Positions 35,518 to 45,091 of a DNA stretch of 64,000 nucleotides are shown one piece after another (the stretch's first letter is position 1; each line of letters opens with the position of its first letter). This stretch comes from Rhodopseudomonas faecalis (GTDB lineage: Bacteria; Pseudomonadota; Alphaproteobacteria; Rhizobiales; Xanthobacteraceae), in assembly GCF_003217325.1 (NCBI RefSeq), contig NZ_QJTI01000010.1, forward strand, positions 62,001 to 126,000, given 5' to 3'. Position numbers and translations under genes: made by a program. The notes under the pieces are model-generated. The model made no database searches. It was not told where the DNA came from and saw only the letters and a program-made list of their open reading frames with translations.

Positions 35518-36648
35518 GTGTCGCACAATCGCTTCGAAGCGTTGGATAGCTGGCGCGGAATTTGTGCGTGTATGGTGGCGCTGTTTCATTTCGCAGCTGT
35601 CAGCCACATTTCTGAATTCAGCTTGGTCAAGAACGCCTATCTGTTCGTCGACTTCTTCTTTGTTCTAAGCGGCTTCGTCATCGCAGCGAATTACCGGTCG
35701 CGACTCGCTCATGGATTCGGCTTCGGGCGGTTCATGCTGTTGCGGCTCGGCCGCATTTATCCGCTGCATTTCGTTCTGATGCTGCTGTTCATCCCGATCG
35801 ACATCGCCAAGGATGGCATCGGTCCCGATCTGTGGCGCGCGCTCGTCACGAACACGCTGCTGCTGCACAGCCTCGGCGTCAACAATGAGCTGTGGCTCAA
35901 TTTTCCGAGTTGGAGCATCAGCGCCGAGTTCGCCGCCTACATCGTGTTCGCGCTGGTCGTCATTCGCGTGGGCGAAGGGTTGCTGCCCTGGACGCTGCCG
36001 ATCATCGCTGGGCCCTTGGTGCTGGCGTTCGTCAGTCCGTATGCGATGGATTCGACCTACGATTACGGCTTCGTGCGCTGTATCTATGGCTTTGCGCTGG
36101 GCGTGATCTGCTTCGACCTGCGCCAAAGATGGCCGGAGCTGTCCCGTCCGCTCGGAATGGCCGCCGACACTTTGATCGAAGTCGCCGCGACGCTCATCGT
36201 CTTCGTTTGCCTCAGCCTCGCAAGCGGCCCTTATTCGTGGACGGTCGCCAGCCCATTTCTGTTTGCCGTGCTGGTGTTGGTTTTCGCACGCCAGGGCGGC
36301 GCGGTCAGCCGATTGCTGACCACTCGGCCGCTACTGCTGATCGGCGCTCTGTCCTATTCCATCTACATGGTTCATGCCCTGGTCCGCGCTGTGGTGCGGG
36401 CAAGCGCAATGGCGCTCGAACACAGTTTTGGTTGGCGTTTGTTTGTGGACAGTGTCGATTACCGCGGGGAACCAACGCGCCTGCTCTGGGTGGCCGGGTC
36501 GCCCTGGCTGGCCGATCTGCTGCAGATCGCGATGCTGCTCGCAACGATCGCCATGGCGATGCTCACTTGGCGTTATATCGAGGAGCCTGGCCGGCTATGG
36601 AGCCGCAGGCTGGTTTCCCAAGCGCCGAGACGAGTGGTTGCCGAATAG
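35518..36648 (+). CDS. Acyltransferase family 3 (OafA-like) membrane protein
   Basis: A 376-residue membrane acyltransferase with about ten helices. The opening FEALDSWRGICACMVALFHF carries the family histidine (near residue 23), followed by FFFVLSGFVIAANY and the arginine motif LRLGRIYPLHF. Such proteins O-acetylate surface polysaccharides, lipopolysaccharide or small molecules in the periplasm. The start is a GTG. No sugar-modifying neighbours are visible, so the target is unknown. It is the first gene of the block that separates bchD from hemE. Confidence 0.9.
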   Translation: MSHNRFEALDSWRGICACMVALFHFAAVSHISEFSLVKNAYLFVDFFFVLSGFVIAANYRSRLAHGFGFGRFMLLRLGRIYPLHFVLMLLFIPIDIAKDGIGPDLWRALVTNTLLLHSLGVNNELWLNFPSWSISAEFAAYIVFALVVIRVGEGLLPWTLPIIAGPLVLAFVSPYAMDSTYDYGFVRCIYGFALGVICFDLRQRWPELSRPLGMAADTLIEVAATLIVFVCLSLASGPYSWTVASPFLFAVLVLVFARQGGAVSRLLTTRPLLLIGALSYSIYMVHALVRAVVRASAMALEHSFGWRLFVDSVDYRGEPTRLLWVAGSPWLADLLQIAMLLATIAMAMLTWRYIEEPGRLWSRRLVSQAPRRVVAE

Positions 36649-36715
36649 CTTGATCCGTTCGTCGGCGGTGTGGATGGCGCGGCCGCTCCGCTGCCGAGCT
36701 TTGATCGCGCTGCGA

Positions 36716-37930
36716 CTAAGGCACTTCACGGCGGCGGGCGCGTTCCAGCGTCTCTGACGGCCGCTCGCCGAATGCCAGCCGATAGTCGCGCGCGAAATGG
36801 CCCTGATTTTGGAAGCAGCATTTCAGCGCCGTGCCGAGCACGGTGGTCGATTTGTCGGCCATCTGCAGCATCGCGCGGGCATGATTGAGCCGCACGAGCT
36901 TGATGTATTCCTGGGGCGTGTGGGCGCAGGCCAGCTTGAAGTGCTTGAACAGCGTCCGGCTGTTGACCCCGGCCACCTTGGCGAGACCGGCGACGCTGAG
37001 CGGCTGGTCCCAATGCTGATCGACATATTGCCGCACGGTCTGCACCGTGTGGCCATAGGGCGAATGTTCGGAAAGGCGCTTGGCGTCGGTAATGTCGAGA
37101 CAGGCGCCGACCGCGCCGATCACTTCACCGACCAGATTGATCACCGGCTTCATGGCCTGGTTGACCCAGCGCAGCTCGCCATTGCCGCGATAGATCCGGA
37201 ATTCGCTGGAGATGAAGATACCCTTCTTGACGCGCTGCATGTCGCTGAGCACGCGCATCTGATCGTCGGGATGGACCTGCGTCAGACAAGTTCGGAATTT
37301 CGGCACCGGCGCATTCGACGGTAGCCCCATCAGCTGCAGGAAGCCGGCTGAACAGACCCCGGTCCGATTCGGGAAATCATAGGACCAGAACGACACCCCA
37401 TGGAGGTCGCCACGGCTGCTGACGAATGAGTTCACCTCAGCCGCTGGCATGGACTGCGGCGCGGCCGTCTCGGTGGTATTCATCCGGGCGCAGGCGATCA
37501 AGCCGATAGTCAGTAGCCGGCCATTGTCCTCAGAGCGTTCCAGCGCGGTCATGGTGACACGCAGCGGAATCGGCGTGCCGCCTTTTTGAACGGCCCGGCA
37601 CTCAAGCGTGCAGCTGTCGACTTCCTCCCGTACCAGCTGGCGCACGGAATTGGAGCACAGCGCGAGCTGCTCGGGGTGGGCCAAATCTTCAGTTGTAAGG
37701 TGGCTGACGATCTCGTCATGCGAGTATCCGACCAGTTCGCAAAACCGCGGGTTGGCGGCGATTATTCGCTTGGTTGCAACGTCGATTTTGGCGAAGCCGA
37801 GATTGTTGCACGCGACGGTGTGTTCGAGAGCCGAAAACGGAACTAGTACATCGCCCAGCTGGGTCCGATGTACGTATTGCTGTGAACTCGATGGGGGTTC
37901 TTGCCGCGTCATGAAATTATGCGAATACAT
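36716..37930 (-). CDS. AraC-type regulator with PAS domains
   Basis: A 404-residue regulator. One PAS domain lies at about 40-145 (GFAKIDVATKRIIAANPRFC then LVGYSHDE) and a second, PAC-containing, at about 175-285 (WVNQAMKPV, GAVGACLDITDAK). The C-terminal AraC domain has two helix-turn-helix motifs (VAGLAKVAGVNSRTLFKHFK and a second ending FGERPSE). The PAS modules suggest redox, light or ligand sensing. Start chosen at ATG 37930; 18 bases further in is a second ATG. It is unlikely to be essential to pigment genes but lies within the cluster. Confidence 0.85.
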   Translation of the reverse strand: MYSHNFMTRQEPPSSSQQYVHRTQLGDVLVPFSALEHTVACNNLGFAKIDVATKRIIAANPRFCELVGYSHDEIVSHLTTEDLAHPEQLALCSNSVRQLVREEVDSCTLECRAVQKGGTPIPLRVTMTALERSEDNGRLLTIGLIACARMNTTETAAPQSMPAAEVNSFVSSRGDLHGVSFWSYDFPNRTGVCSAGFLQLMGLPSNAPVPKFRTCLTQVHPDDQMRVLSDMQRVKKGIFISSEFRIYRGNGELRWVNQAMKPVINLVGEVIGAVGACLDITDAKRLSEHSPYGHTVQTVRQYVDQHWDQPLSVAGLAKVAGVNSRTLFKHFKLACAHTPQEYIKLVRLNHARAMLQMADKSTTVLGTALKCCFQNQGHFARDYRLAFGERPSETLERARRREVP

Positions 37931-38251
37931 CTCACGATTAATGTCCAGGTAGCAAGCAGCGGTAGCCGGTTTGTCGACAGTTAGAATGAACTGAACAACA
38001 GTTATTGACCGTTTTTGATTTGTTGCGACTTCCAGAGAGACGTCTGCTCGCAGAGCGAACGGACGGGAACTCAAAGTTTGTACACCCGACACAAACGCTG
38101 TTCGCATTTTGAGCGCCGTGGGCGCAATTCTGCCGTCCGGTGATTTCAGAAAATTTCACCACCTTTGCGGCAATGTGTGGATGCCGTCGTCTTGGCATGA
38201 CCGGCATCATTGAGTTTATCGACCTACGCCTTTGACGGATGATCGATCCCT

Positions 38252-39958
38252 ATGAATACTTCGACCAGCACCAAACGACTGCGACTGACCATCGGACGGA
38301 AAATCTACGCGCTGATCGCAATTGGCTTTGTTGGCCTGATCGGCATTTCCGTCCTGGACTCCAACGAGCTGGCCAGCGGGCTAAAACGTCAGAAGCAGAT
38401 CGAGCTGCAGCATCTGACTGAGCTGGCCCTTGGTGTGATCAAGGACCAGCATGCCGCTGTGCAGCGTGGTGAGGTGTCGGAAGCGGAGGCGCAAAAGCGT
38501 GCGGCCGATCGCGTGTCGGCGATGCGCTATGGTAATGGCGACTACTTCTTTATCGCTGACATGCAGCGGCGCATGGTGGCGCATGGCACCACGCCGGCGC
38601 TGGTCGGCAAAGATATGTCGGAAACCAAGGACCCGAACGGCAAGCGCCTGGTCGTCGAGATGGTGGCGATCGTGCAGCAGAGCGGTTCCGGCTTTGTCGA
38701 TTATGTCTGGGCCAAGCCTGGTGCCGAACAGCCGCAGCCCAAGCTGTCTTACGTCGTGGGCTTCGCGCCCTGGGGCTGGGTGATTTCCACCGGCGTTTAC
38801 ATCGACGATCTCGACGCGCAGACCTGGGCCTCCACCGAAAACTCGCTGATCGCGGCAGGTATTGTGATCGTCATTCTTCTGGTCACGTCGGTGCTGATGG
38901 CGCGGCGTATCACCGGACCGCTGATCCGCATGACCGCGGCGATGAAGGAACTCGCGAGCGGTAAGCTCGAGGTCGAGGTTCCCGGCATCGGCCGCAGCGA
39001 CGAACTCGGCGAGATGGCCGAGGCGGTCGAAGTGTTCAAGGTCAACGCGATCGAACGGCAGCGGCTGGAAGCGGAGCATGCGTTGCAGGAGAGCCGTGCG
39101 GCTGACGAACGCCGGGCGCATAGCAACAAGCTGGCCAACGATTTCGAAGCGGCGATCGGCGAAATCATTCACACCGTCTCTTCGGCCTCGACCGAGCTGG
39201 AAGCGTCGGCGAGCTCGCTGACCGCCACGGCCTCGCGCTCTCAGGACCTTGCCACCGCAGTGGCTGCTGCGTCCGAGGAAGCCACCACCAATGTGCAGTC
39301 GGTTGCTTCGGCGGCCGAAGAGATGAGCTCGTCAGTGAACGAGATCAGCCGGCAGGTGCAGGACTCGGCGCGGATCGCGCACGAAGCGGTCGAACAGGCC
39401 CGCAAGACTAATGGCCGCGTCGAAGAATTGTCGCGCGCGGCGTCGCGGATCGGCGATGTGGTGGAACTGATCAACACCATCGCCGGTCAGACCAATCTGC
39501 TCGCGCTCAACGCCACGATCGAAGCGGCGCGCGCGGGCGAAGCGGGTCGCGGCTTTGCCGTGGTGGCGAGCGAAGTGAAGGCGCTGGCCGAACAGACTGC
39601 GAAGGCCACCGGCGAGATTGGCCAGCAGATTGATGGCATCCAGGCTGCGACTCAGGAGTCGGTGTTGGCAATCAAGGAAATCAGTGACACAATCGCGCAG
39701 ATGTCTGAGATTTCCTCCACCATTGCCGCAGCCGTTGAGGAGCAAGGTGCGGCGACCCAGGAAATCTCGCGCAACGTGCAGCAGGCGGCGGCGGGAACCG
39801 GCGAAGTATCGTCGAATATCGCCGATGTGCAGCGCGGAGCCGCTGAAACCGGCTCGGCCTCCTCACAAGTGTTGGCTGCGGCCCAGACTCTTTCGCGCGA
39901 CAGCGATCGGCTGAAGGTGGAAGTGTCCAAATTCCTCGACACTGTTCGGGCGGCATGA
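38252..39958 (+). CDS. Methyl-accepting chemotaxis protein
   Basis: A 568-residue chemoreceptor. Two membrane helices (about 16-37 and 198-218) flank a periplasmic single-Cache sensor with [18 protein letters not shown] and [19 protein letters not shown] segment ([20 protein letters not shown]) leads to the helical signalling domain with the conserved hairpin [20 protein letters not shown] and [20 protein letters not shown]. The sensor family often binds small carboxylates; the ligand is not predictable. The stop overlaps the start of the next small gene. Confidence 0.95.
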   Translation: MNTSTSTKRLRLTIGRKIYALIAIGFVGLIGISVLDSNELASGLKRQKQIELQHLTELALGVIKDQHAAVQRGEVSEAEAQKRAADRVSAMRYGNGDYFFIADMQRRMVAHGTTPALVGKDMSETKDPNGKRLVVEMVAIVQQSGSGFVDYVWAKPGAEQPQPKLSYVVGFAPWGWVISTGVYIDDLDAQTWASTENSLIAAGIVIVILLVTSVLMARRITGPLIRMTAAMKELASGKLEVEVPGIGRSDELGEMAEAVEVFKVNAIERQRLEAEHALQESRAADERRAHSNKLANDFEAAIGEIIHTVSSASTELEASASSLTATASRSQDLATAVAAASEEATTNVQSVASAAEEMSSSVNEISRQVQDSARIAHEAVEQARKTNGRVEELSRAASRIGDVVELINTIAGQTNLLALNATIEAARAGEAGRGFAVVASEVKALAEQTAKATGEIGQQIDGIQAATQESVLAIKEISDTIAQMSEISSTIAAAVEEQGAATQEISRNVQQAAAGTGEVSSNIADVQRGAAETGSASSQVLAAAQTLSRDSDRLKVEVSKFLDTVRAA

Positions 39959-40287
39959 TGAGCGACGGCGAATCCTCAAAACCGGTCAACGAAGGCGGCG
40001 AAGCCGGTTCGGCAGCGCCGCCGGCGGAGGATTCGCCAGTTTCGCTCTCGACTGCGATTTCCGATGTCGCCGCCTCGGCGGCGCAGTGGCACTTTCGCAT
40101 CGACGAGCTGATCGCCCATCTCGATAGCGTCGAAGACACCATCGACTTTTTGCCGGATCAGGAGACCCGCCTGACGCTGCGCCGTAATCTGCGCAACAAG
40201 CGCTCGCAGCTACGCGATGCCGGCCGGCAATTGACGCATCAGGTGCGGACGCTGTCGCGTTTTGCCGCGGTGCGCGATCGGTCTTAG
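39955..40287 (+). CDS. Small hypothetical protein following the chemoreceptor (110 aa)
   Basis: A 110-residue acidic-to-basic protein with a disordered first 30 residues and a helical remainder ([20 protein letters not shown] and [18 protein letters not shown]). Its ATGATG start overlaps the chemoreceptor stop, so translation is coupled. Two helices with heptad-like leucines suggest a coiled coil. I do not recognise it; the coupling suggests it works with the receptor. Confidence 0.7.
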   Translation: MMSDGESSKPVNEGGEAGSAAPPAEDSPVSLSTAISDVAASAAQWHFRIDELIAHLDSVEDTIDFLPDQETRLTLRRNLRNKRSQLRDAGRQLTHQVRTLSRFAAVRDRS

Positions 40288-40337
40288 GACCGCGCCACGC
40301 GCTTGCTGTCGCGGCAGGCCGCGGAACTCAAAAAAAT

Positions 40338-40397
40338 CAGCCGACTGAAAATCGGCCGACAGAAAACCAGCAGACAGAAAACCAGCAGACAGAAATA
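40338..40397 (+). repeat. 15-base tandem repeat, four units
   Basis: Four imperfect 15-base units of the form CAGCAGACAGAAAAC start at 40338, 40353, 40368 and 40383. They lie between the small gene and the hemE 3' end. The period is five codons, but no open frame uses it. Confidence 0.8.
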
Positions 40398-40400
40398 AAA

Positions 40401-40423
40401 ATGGCCGGGGATCACCCGGCCAT
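40401..40423. terminator. ATGGCCGGG palindrome, probable terminator
   Basis: A 9-base stem ATGGCCGGG/CCCGGCCAT with loop GATCA, of the same family as 25804, 25986 and 47449. It lies between converging genes, so it may terminate both. An A run on its left acts as a T run for the leftward hemE transcript. Confidence 0.65.
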
Positions 40424-40450
40424 TGTCGTTTGCGTTGCCGTGCGTGCGGC

Positions 40451-41497
40451 TCAGCCCTTATAGGCGCGCACCCGCTTGATCATCTGCTCGACATGGGCGA
40501 TCGACGCGTCGGGCGTGATGCCATGGCCGAGATTGAAGATGTGGCGGCCAGCCGAGTAGCTCTTGAGCACGTCGTCGACGGCTTCGTCGAGCGCAGCGCC
40601 GCCCGCGATCAGCAGCAGCGGATCGAGGTTGCCCTGCACCACCACCTTGTTCTGCACCTTCTCGCGCACCAGCGACGGCTCCGCGGTCCAGTCGATCGAC
40701 ACGCCGTCGACGCCGGTCCGTTCGATGAACGCCGGCAGCAGCGCGCCAGCGCCACGCGGGAAGCCGATGATCTTGGCGTCCGGCTTGACCTTGCGGATGC
40801 CGTCGACGATGCGGCGGGTCGGCTCGATGCACCACTTCTCGAATTCACGCGGGGGCAGGATGCCGGCCCAGGTGTCGAAGATCTGCAGCACTTCGGCGCC
40901 GGCTTCGAGCTGCGCCAGCAGATACTGGATCGAGCTGTCGACCAGGGTGTCGATGATCTTAGCGAACGCGCCCGGGTGCTGATAGGCCATCAGCCGCGCC
41001 GGATGCTGGTCCGAGGTGCCCTGACCGGCGACCATGTAGGTCGCGACCGTGAACGGCGCACCGCAGAAGCCGATCAGCGTCGTCTCCTTCGGCAGTTCGC
41101 GGCGGACGATGCGCAGCGCGTCGAACACCGGCTGTAGCTTCGACAGGTCGATCGCCTTGCTGAGCGAGGAAACCTTGTCCGGCGAATCCAGCGGATCGAG
41201 CCGCGGACCTTCACCCACTTCGAACCGCACCGAGCGGCCGAGCGCGTAAGGCACCACCAGAATGTCGGAGAAGATGATCGCGGCATCGAAGCCGAATCGG
41301 CGAATCGGCTGTAGCGTGACTTCCGCAGCGAGCTCGGCGTTGAAGCACAGATCGAGGAAGCTGCCAGCCTTGGTACGGGTCTCCCGGTATTCCGGTAGAT
41401 AACGGCCGGCTTGGCGCATCATCCACATCGGCGGCGAGGCCTGCCGGTTGCCGGAAAGCACTTCAAGGAACGGTTTGGTTACGAGATTCTGTGTCAA
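40451..41497 (-). CDS. hemE: Uroporphyrinogen decarboxylase
   Basis: Decarboxylates uroporphyrinogen III to coproporphyrinogen III in tetrapyrrole synthesis. The family signature [17 protein letters not shown] lies near the N-terminus, and further motifs are [25 protein letters not shown] and WAGILPP. A TTG start at 41497 gives 348 residues, the usual length; the frame stays open to 41644 but that part is not homologous in style and overlaps the divergent gene. It is divergent from the hydrolase-bchO pair, so both may share a regulatory region. Confidence 0.93.
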   Translation of the reverse strand: MTQNLVTKPFLEVLSGNRQASPPMWMMRQAGRYLPEYRETRTKAGSFLDLCFNAELAAEVTLQPIRRFGFDAAIIFSDILVVPYALGRSVRFEVGEGPRLDPLDSPDKVSSLSKAIDLSKLQPVFDALRIVRRELPKETTLIGFCGAPFTVATYMVAGQGTSDQHPARLMAYQHPGAFAKIIDTLVDSSIQYLLAQLEAGAEVLQIFDTWAGILPPREFEKWCIEPTRRIVDGIRKVKPDAKIIGFPRGAGALLPAFIERTGVDGVSIDWTAEPSLVREKVQNKVVVQGNLDPLLLIAGGAALDEAVDDVLKSYSAGRHIFNLGHGITPDASIAHVEQMIKRVRAYKG

Positions 41498-41609
41498 GAG
41501 ATGTTCCCATTGTTGTTTGCCAAGATTTCTTGACGGGTCTGATACACTGCCGCCACCGTCTTGACCACGGCGAGATGCGGTCCAGATAGGCTGAAACAGG
41601 AATTCCGAG

Positions 41610-42563
41610 ATGAATGCTGACACTCCATCCCAAGCCTCGCCCACAACCCGTAGCGTTTCGGGTTTGCCCGCACCGGTCTCAGGACAACATCATGAGATCG
41701 ACAGCCCTGCCGGTCGGCTGAGCTATTGGACGGCACGGCCCGAGACCGTCACGACGACGACACCGTTGTTGCTCATTCACAGCATCAACGCTGCCGGATC
41801 GGCCTATGAGATGAAGCCGATCTATGAGCACTATAGCGCCGTCCGCCCGGTTTATGCGGTCGAGTTGCCCGGCTTTGGTCATACCAGCCGCGAAAAGCGT
41901 CAATACACAATTCGGATGATGACCGACGCGATTCTCGCTGTGACCAAAGAAATCCAGCGAATTCACGGTGATGCGCCGATCGACGCGATGGCGCTGTCGC
42001 TGTCTTGCGAATTCTTGGCGCGAGCCGCCAATGAGATGCCGAGCGCTTATCGCAGCATCGGTCTGATCAGTCCGACCGGACTCGAAGAGCGGCAAGGGCG
42101 CTGGATCAACGGCTCGCGCGCGATTCCCTGGCTGCACAGGTTCTTCGAGAACCCGTTGTGGAGCGAGACCATTTTCGGTCTGCTCACCCTGCGCCCGGTG
42201 ATCGGCTGGTTCTTGAAGAAGACTTTCGGCTCCAACGAGTACGATCGCGGCCTGCTCGACTACGACTATCTCACCACCCATCAGCCCGGTGCGCAGCACG
42301 CGCCGTATTATTTCGTCTCAGGCTATCTGTTCAGCCAGGATGCGCCGATGCTGTACCAGCAGCTGCGCATGCCGGTGTGGATGTCGCACGGCGTGCGCGG
42401 CGACTTCATCGACTATGGCAATAAGGGCTGGGTGTCGCGGCTGTCGAACTATGTGGTCACCGTGTATCAGACCGGCGCGATGCCGCATTTCGAGCTGCCG
42501 GATGCGTTCATGCGTGACTACGACATGTTCCAGGCCGCGATGCCGGCGCCGCGCACCGCCTAG
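41610..42563 (+). CDS. Alpha/beta hydrolase upstream of bchO
   Basis: A 317-residue alpha/beta-fold protein. It has [15 protein letters not shown] at the oxyanion strand, [11 protein letters not shown] as the second strand, and an elbow [11 protein letters not shown] where the usual G-x-S-x-G reads A-L-S-L-S. A late GAMPHFELP supplies the histidine. It lies 12 bases before bchO on the same strand, which suggests a role in pigment metabolism or a BchO-related accessory function. The substrate is unknown. Confidence 0.8.
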   Translation: MNADTPSQASPTTRSVSGLPAPVSGQHHEIDSPAGRLSYWTARPETVTTTTPLLLIHSINAAGSAYEMKPIYEHYSAVRPVYAVELPGFGHTSREKRQYTIRMMTDAILAVTKEIQRIHGDAPIDAMALSLSCEFLARAANEMPSAYRSIGLISPTGLEERQGRWINGSRAIPWLHRFFENPLWSETIFGLLTLRPVIGWFLKKTFGSNEYDRGLLDYDYLTTHQPGAQHAPYYFVSGYLFSQDAPMLYQQLRMPVWMSHGVRGDFIDYGNKGWVSRLSNYVVTVYQTGAMPHFELPDAFMRDYDMFQAAMPAPRTA

Positions 42564-42575
42564 CCGGGGAGGCCG

Positions 42576-43463
42576 ATGTCGGACCTGGTCTGGAGCAGGG
42601 ATGGCAGGGACTGGCCCCATCGTCAGTCCAGCGAATTCATCGAAGCCGGTGGATTTCGTTGGCATGTGCAACGAATGGGGCAGGGACCTGTCGTCCTGCT
42701 GATTCACGGCACCGGCGCCGCGTCACATTCGTGGCGCGGCCTGGCGCCGTTGCTGGCGTCTGATTTCACGGTGATCGCTCCAGACCTGCCTGGCCACGGC
42801 TTTACCCAGACGCCGCTGGCGCACCGGCTATCGCTGTCGGGCATGGCCACTGATCTCGCTGCCTTGCTGCGCGTGCTGCAGGTCGAGCCGCGGATCGTGG
42901 TCGGCCATTCTGCCGGCGCGGCGATCGCAGCGCGCATGTGCCTCGATGGCCAGATTGATCCCGAGCTGCTGATAAGTCTCAATGGCGCTTTTCTGCCCTA
43001 TGGCGGCCACGCGGCCAACCTGTTCTCGCCATTGGCAAAAATGCTGGTACTCAACCCGTTTGTACCACGGCTGTTTGCGTTGCAGGCCTACATGCCGGGT
43101 GCGGTCGAGCGCCTGCTCGGTAACACCGGCTCTCGGATTGAGCCGGCGGGAACGGCGCTTTATGCCAAGCTGATCCGCAGCCCCGGCCATGTCGCATCCG
43201 CGCTGCGCATGATGTCGAATTGGGATCTGCAGCCGGTGTTGCAGGCTTTGCCGCGGCTTAAGCCGCAATTGGTGCTGGTCGCGGCCGAGCGCGACCGGGC
43301 GATTCCGCCCAGCGAGGCGGTGCGGGTTGCCGAGGTGCAGCGCCATGCGGTGATCGAAAGGTTGTCGGGCCTCGGCCATCTCGCACATGAGGAGCGACCA
43401 CAAATCATAGCAGGACTCATCCGGAAATATGCGAACATGGCTTTTCCGGATGCAGTCGCTTAA
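42576..43463 (+). CDS. bchO: Magnesium chelatase accessory protein BchO
   Basis: A 295-residue alpha/beta hydrolase with the BchO start WPHRQSSEFIEAGGFRWHVQ, LLIHGTGAASHSWRG, the canonical nucleophile elbow GHSAGA and a final GLGHLAHEE with the histidine. BchO is conserved next to bchI and bchD in purple bacteria, though its exact reaction is not settled; here it is about 7 kb from them. It follows a second hydrolase and precedes the crtI operators. Confidence 0.9.
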   Translation: MSDLVWSRDGRDWPHRQSSEFIEAGGFRWHVQRMGQGPVVLLIHGTGAASHSWRGLAPLLASDFTVIAPDLPGHGFTQTPLAHRLSLSGMATDLAALLRVLQVEPRIVVGHSAGAAIAARMCLDGQIDPELLISLNGAFLPYGGHAANLFSPLAKMLVLNPFVPRLFALQAYMPGAVERLLGNTGSRIEPAGTALYAKLIRSPGHVASALRMMSNWDLQPVLQALPRLKPQLVLVAAERDRAIPPSEAVRVAEVQRHAVIERLSGLGHLAHEERPQIIAGLIRKYANMAFPDAVA

Positions 43464-43476
43464 CCAGTGTCCCCAG

Positions 43477-43529
43477 TGTCATGAAAATCTTACAGGCCGA
43501 GGCTGGAAAACTGTCAAGAAACAGTTACA
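43477..43529 (+). promoter_or_regulatory. Tandem PpsR/CrtJ operators before crtI
   Basis: Two perfect TGT-N12-ACA sites: TGTCATGAAAATCTTACA (43477-43494) and TGTCAAGAAACAGTTACA (43512-43529), 35 bases apart, before crtI. A clear -35 is not visible; TACACT (43526-43531) could be the -10. The spacing differs from the 26 bases seen at the other three paired sites in the window. Confidence 0.85.
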
Positions 43530-43558
43530 CTCCAGGCCTCTGTTCCAGGTAGTGCCAA

Positions 43559-45091
43559 ATGCTCGACGCAGGTTCCAAACCCATTTCTCGCCTCCCCGAA
43601 AATAGTCCGCATGCCATCGTGATCGGCGCGGGGTTCGGCGGTCTGTCCGCCGCCGTGCGCTTGGGCGCGAAGGGCTATCGCGTCACGGTGCTGGAAAAGC
43701 TCGATGCACCTGGCGGCCGCGGCTACGTTTATCGCCAGGATGGTTTCACCTTCGACGCCGGTCCGACCATCGTCACCGCACCCTATCTGTTTGAGGAGCT
43801 GTGGAAGCTCTGCGGCAAGAAGCTGTCGGACGATATCATCCTAAAGCCGATGGACCCGTTCTATCGGATCCGCTTCAACGACGGCACGCACTTCGATTAT
43901 TCCGACAACAAGGAAGACGTGCTGCGGCAGATCGCGCAGATCTGCCCCGAAGATGTGCCGGCCTATGATCGCTTCATGAAGGCGTCGGAAGACATCTTCC
44001 GGGTCGGCTTTGAACAGCTTGGCGACATGCCGTTCAACAGCTTCACCGACATGCTGAAGATCGCTCCGGATATGATCAAGCTGGAGAGCTATCGCAGCGT
44101 GTACGGTCTGGTCGCCAAGCACTTCCGCGATCCCAAGCTGCGCGTGGTGTTCTCATTCCACCCGCTGCTGATCGGTGGCAACCCGTTCGCCGCGTCCTCG
44201 GTGTACTGCCTGATCACCTTCCTGGAAAAGCATTGGGGCGTGCACTTCGCCATGGGCGGCACCGGCAAGCTGGCCGAAGGGCTGGTCAAGTTGATCCAGG
44301 GCCAAGGCAACACCATCCGCTATCAGCAGGACGTGCGTGAGATCATCGTCGAGGGCGGCCGCGCCACCGGCGTGCGCCTGGCCAATGGCGAGGTGATCAA
44401 TGCCGACCTCGTGGTGTCGAACGCCGATTCGGCCTGGACCTATCGCTATCTGCTGCCGGCTTCGGTGCGCTCGCGCTGGACCGATCGCAAGATCGAGAAG
44501 TCGCGCTACTCGATGAGCCTGTTCCTCTGGTATTTTGGGACCAAGCGTCAGTATCCGGACGTCAAGCATCACACCATCATGCTTGGGCCGCGCTACAAAG
44601 AACTGATCAACGACATCTTCAATCGCAAGATCTGCGCTGACGATTTCAGCCTGTATCTGCACCGCCCGACCGCGACCGACCCGTCGCTGGCGCCTCCCGG
44701 CTGCGATACCTTCTATGTGCTGTCGCCGGTGCCGCATCTGGAAAGCGGCATCAACTGGCACACCAAGGCGGAAAGCTATCGCAAGCTGATCGCCACGGAG
44801 CTGAGCAACACCATTCTGCCCGACCTGGAAAACCAGGTGGTGACCTCGCGGATTCAGACGCCGCAGGACTTCCAGGACCGGCTGTCGTCGTTCCGCGGTG
44901 CTGCGTTCGGCCTCGAGCCGACTCTGACGCAGAGCGCCTGGTTCAGGCCGCACAATCAGAGCGAAGACGTTAAAGGCCTTTATTTCGTTGGCGCCGGGAC
45001 TCATCCCGGTGCAGGGTTGCCCGGTGTGCTGTCTTCGGCGCGGGTACTCGATGCGCTCGTCCCCGATGCCCACGCCTTGGTGAAGTCATGA
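43559..45091 (+). CDS. crtI: Phytoene desaturase
   Basis: CrtI introduces double bonds into phytoene to make lycopene in the spirilloxanthin pathway. It is 510 residues with the FAD-binding VIGAGFGGLSAAVRL near residues 21-35, YRQDGFTFDAGPTIVT, and the C-terminal YFVGAGTHPGAGLPGVLSSA, all typical. The start is ATG 43559 and its stop overlaps crtB (ATGA), so crtI and crtB are translationally coupled. Two PpsR sites lie upstream. Confidence 0.96.
   Translation: MLDAGSKPISRLPENSPHAIVIGAGFGGLSAAVRLGAKGYRVTVLEKLDAPGGRGYVYRQDGFTFDAGPTIVTAPYLFEELWKLCGKKLSDDIILKPMDPFYRIRFNDGTHFDYSDNKEDVLRQIAQICPEDVPAYDRFMKASEDIFRVGFEQLGDMPFNSFTDMLKIAPDMIKLESYRSVYGLVAKHFRDPKLRVVFSFHPLLIGGNPFAASSVYCLITFLEKHWGVHFAMGGTGKLAEGLVKLIQGQGNTIRYQQDVREIIVEGGRATGVRLANGEVINADLVVSNADSAWTYRYLLPASVRSRWTDRKIEKSRYSMSLFLWYFGTKRQYPDVKHHTIMLGPRYKELINDIFNRKICADDFSLYLHRPTATDPSLAPPGCDTFYVLSPVPHLESGINWHTKAESYRKLIATELSNTILPDLENQVVTSRIQTPQDFQDRLSSFRGAAFGLEPTLTQSAWFRPHNQSEDVKGLYFVGAGTHPGAGLPGVLSSARVLDALVPDAHALVKS

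Noticed and set aside
41498-41609. Region between hemE and the hydrolase examined for PpsR sites because several TGTC and TACA words occur.
   Set aside because: No pair has the 12-base spacing. Control of hemE by PpsR is not supported by this sequence.
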